A DNA stretch of 5,562 bases. Source: a bacterium. Its GTDB lineage: Bacteria > UBP14 > UBA6098. This document shows, one piece after another, positions 4,435 to 5,562 of this stretch. The stretch covers positions 1-5,562 of the forward strand of contig DAOWNU010000155.1 of assembly GCA_030642425.1 (NCBI GenBank). The letters are read 5' to 3'. The stretch's first letter is position 1. Each line of letters starts with the position of its first letter. The notes under the pieces were generated by a model. The model was given only the letters and a program-made list of their open reading frames with translations, did not search any database and was not told the DNA's origin. The position numbers and the translations under genes were made by a program.

Positions 4435-5562
4435 ATGCAAGAGAAAAAAATAAAAAAGTTAAGATTTTCCTTAATTATGTTGTTTCTTGGTGCCATTTCC
4501 CTGAGCGCCGGTGACGTAGTATTGGCCAGGATTAGGCCTTTTATGGAGGAATTCGCGACTTTAGAAATATCGCTCGGGCGTGATGGTCATCGGGTTTTCG
4601 GCTTTGGCGTAGTAGATACCTTTGTGAACCCCGAAGGTTTCGACGCGTATTGGATATTACCCGAAAATTCGTCGCTTTCCGACAGCAACATCGCGCAGTT
4701 AGAGCACTTCGTTAAGACCGGCGGTCACCTAATAATAATCCTCGATAATGGGGGCGATGTGATCGAAGTCGTTAATAGGATATTCCGCTATGAAGTTTGG
4801 TTCGAAGAACTCGGCAGGCCGGAAGCCTACAATGAATACGTTTATGATTCTGTGCCGGATACGTTTGTTTCCTATTTTGGCTTTGAGTCTTCCTCCTTTA
4901 TTCTGAATTTCGATTCCACCTGGGAAAGAGGCGAAGGGATAGATACCTTAATTACGGTGGTTGGCGTTTCCGTTGGTGTCGAAACCGACGGTTGTTCACG
5001 CGCAGTAGGCTGGGGCGGCAGAGACTGCTACGGCCACCCCTATTCTGCAGATACCGCCGTATATGATTCCTTTGCAGTCCAAATCCTCGCGGGTTTCTGG
5101 CATAGGGGCGAAATTACGGTCGTAGCAGATATGAACCTGTTTTCTACTTACCCCCACGGCGAAACCGATATAATATCCCTTTTCGATAATTTACGGTTTG
5201 CGCGTCAGCTTTTTGCCTGCAACGAACGCGCCGACAGCTTGTGGCTTTCACAGACCGTAAATACTATTCGAGGCAGACTGATAGGCGATTTTACACCTTT
5301 CGAAGCGGATTCGAGCCAATGGAGATATAGGTTTTTAACCTCCGGTTCGGTGCATAACTACCGCGGCTGGGAACTTGCGGCATATTACGACTCACCGGAT
5401 AAAATAGTAGCATATTATCCCTCGCTGGGTAGCCCTATCGCCGACTCGGCGGAGGTTTGTATTAACTTCCTCCCCGATCACGACGGCGAGACGGTTCTCT
5501 GGGATTTCCCCGTATGCGATACCTTCTGGTTCGACTACGACGGAATTAGCGAGGTGCCGTTA
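4435..5562 (+). CDS. Exported protein with glutamine-amidotransferase-like (DUF4350-like) fold, 3' partial
   Basis: From ATG 4435 the frame stays open for 376 codons to the window end without a stop. It begins with a signal peptide: basic MQEKKIKKLR, hydrophobic core SLIMLFLGAISL, and a probable cleavage after LSA (residue 25). Residues about 67-106 (FDAYWILPENSSLSD...LEHFVKTGGHLIIILDNGG) match the pattern 'd.vvlP....ls..ei..L..fV..GG.Lii' of class I glutamine-amidotransferase-like folds (DUF4350, GldG/IFT52 type). GEITVVADMNLFS (225-237) fits the later strand of that fold. Catalytic Cys-His-Glu of true amidotransferases is not evident, so a binding or structural role is likelier. The segment after about 262 is unrecognised; a C-terminal sorting domain may lie beyond the window. 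AGAGG at 4418-4422 is a weak, rather distant ribosome site abutting the upstream hairpin. An internal ATG at residue 15 would destroy the signal peptide. The function is unknown. Confidence 0.8.
   Translation, partial: MQEKKIKKLRFSLIMLFLGAISLSAGDVVLARIRPFMEEFATLEISLGRDGHRVFGFGVVDTFVNPEGFDAYWILPENSSLSDSNIAQLEHFVKTGGHLIIILDNGGDVIEVVNRIFRYEVWFEELGRPEAYNEYVYDSVPDTFVSYFGFESSSFILNFDSTWERGEGIDTLITVVGVSVGVETDGCSRAVGWGGRDCYGHPYSADTAVYDSFAVQILAGFWHRGEITVVADMNLFSTYPHGETDIISLFDNLRFARQLFACNERADSLWLSQTVNTIRGRLIGDFTPFEADSSQWRYRFLTSGSVHNYRGWELAAYYDSPDKIVAYYPSLGSPIADSAEVCINFLPDHDGETVLWDFPVCDTFWFDYDGISEVPL

Overview
The window looks like a metagenome-derived fragment of an uncultured diderm bacterium, most likely from the FCB supergroup (Zixibacteria, WOR-3, Cloacimonadota or Marinimicrobia-type lineages). 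The grounds are an LptF/LptG-type LPS-export permease, two exported proteins with signal peptides, and a C-terminal YPNPFN-type sorting domain like those of type IX or related secretion systems. The phylum assignment is inference.

Layout. Positions 1-141 hold the last codons of an unidentified gene, overlapping by ATGA the start of a family 2 glycosyltransferase (GT2). After about 33 residues the GT2 is broken and joined, out of frame, to the C-terminal three quarters of ribonuclease HII (to 635). The junction is either a real deletion/recombination or an assembly chimera. Positions 636-1092 are non-coding and hold a 21-bp tandem array (13 monomers, alternating types giving a 42-bp higher-order unit), then a 4 x 7-bp repeat just upstream of the next start codon. 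Positions 1093-2442 encode a complete LptF/LptG-family permease. Positions 2443-2887 are non-coding and hold a second, different 21-bp array (about 15 phased monomers) and an AT-rich leader. Positions 2888-4354 encode a secreted Ntn-hydrolase-like protein (peptidase C45 / acyl-transferase type) with a C-terminal sorting domain; two palindromic or G/C-run elements are embedded in frame inside that domain. Positions 4355-4434 hold further hairpins around an A8 run. From 4435 an exported protein with a glutamine-amidotransferase-like (DUF4350-like) fold stays open to the window end.

Functionally, the intact genes concern the cell envelope and exported proteins. All genes are on the + strand, but the long repeat-filled gaps argue against one tight operon. 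The most unusual signal is the repeat content: two 21-bp arrays sharing a GAACTT core, in the same orientation, each ahead of an envelope or secretion gene, plus a heptamer array and a cluster of palindromic elements within and just after one gene. Frame-breaking indels and decayed edges point to DNA- or RNA-level repeats rather than proteins.
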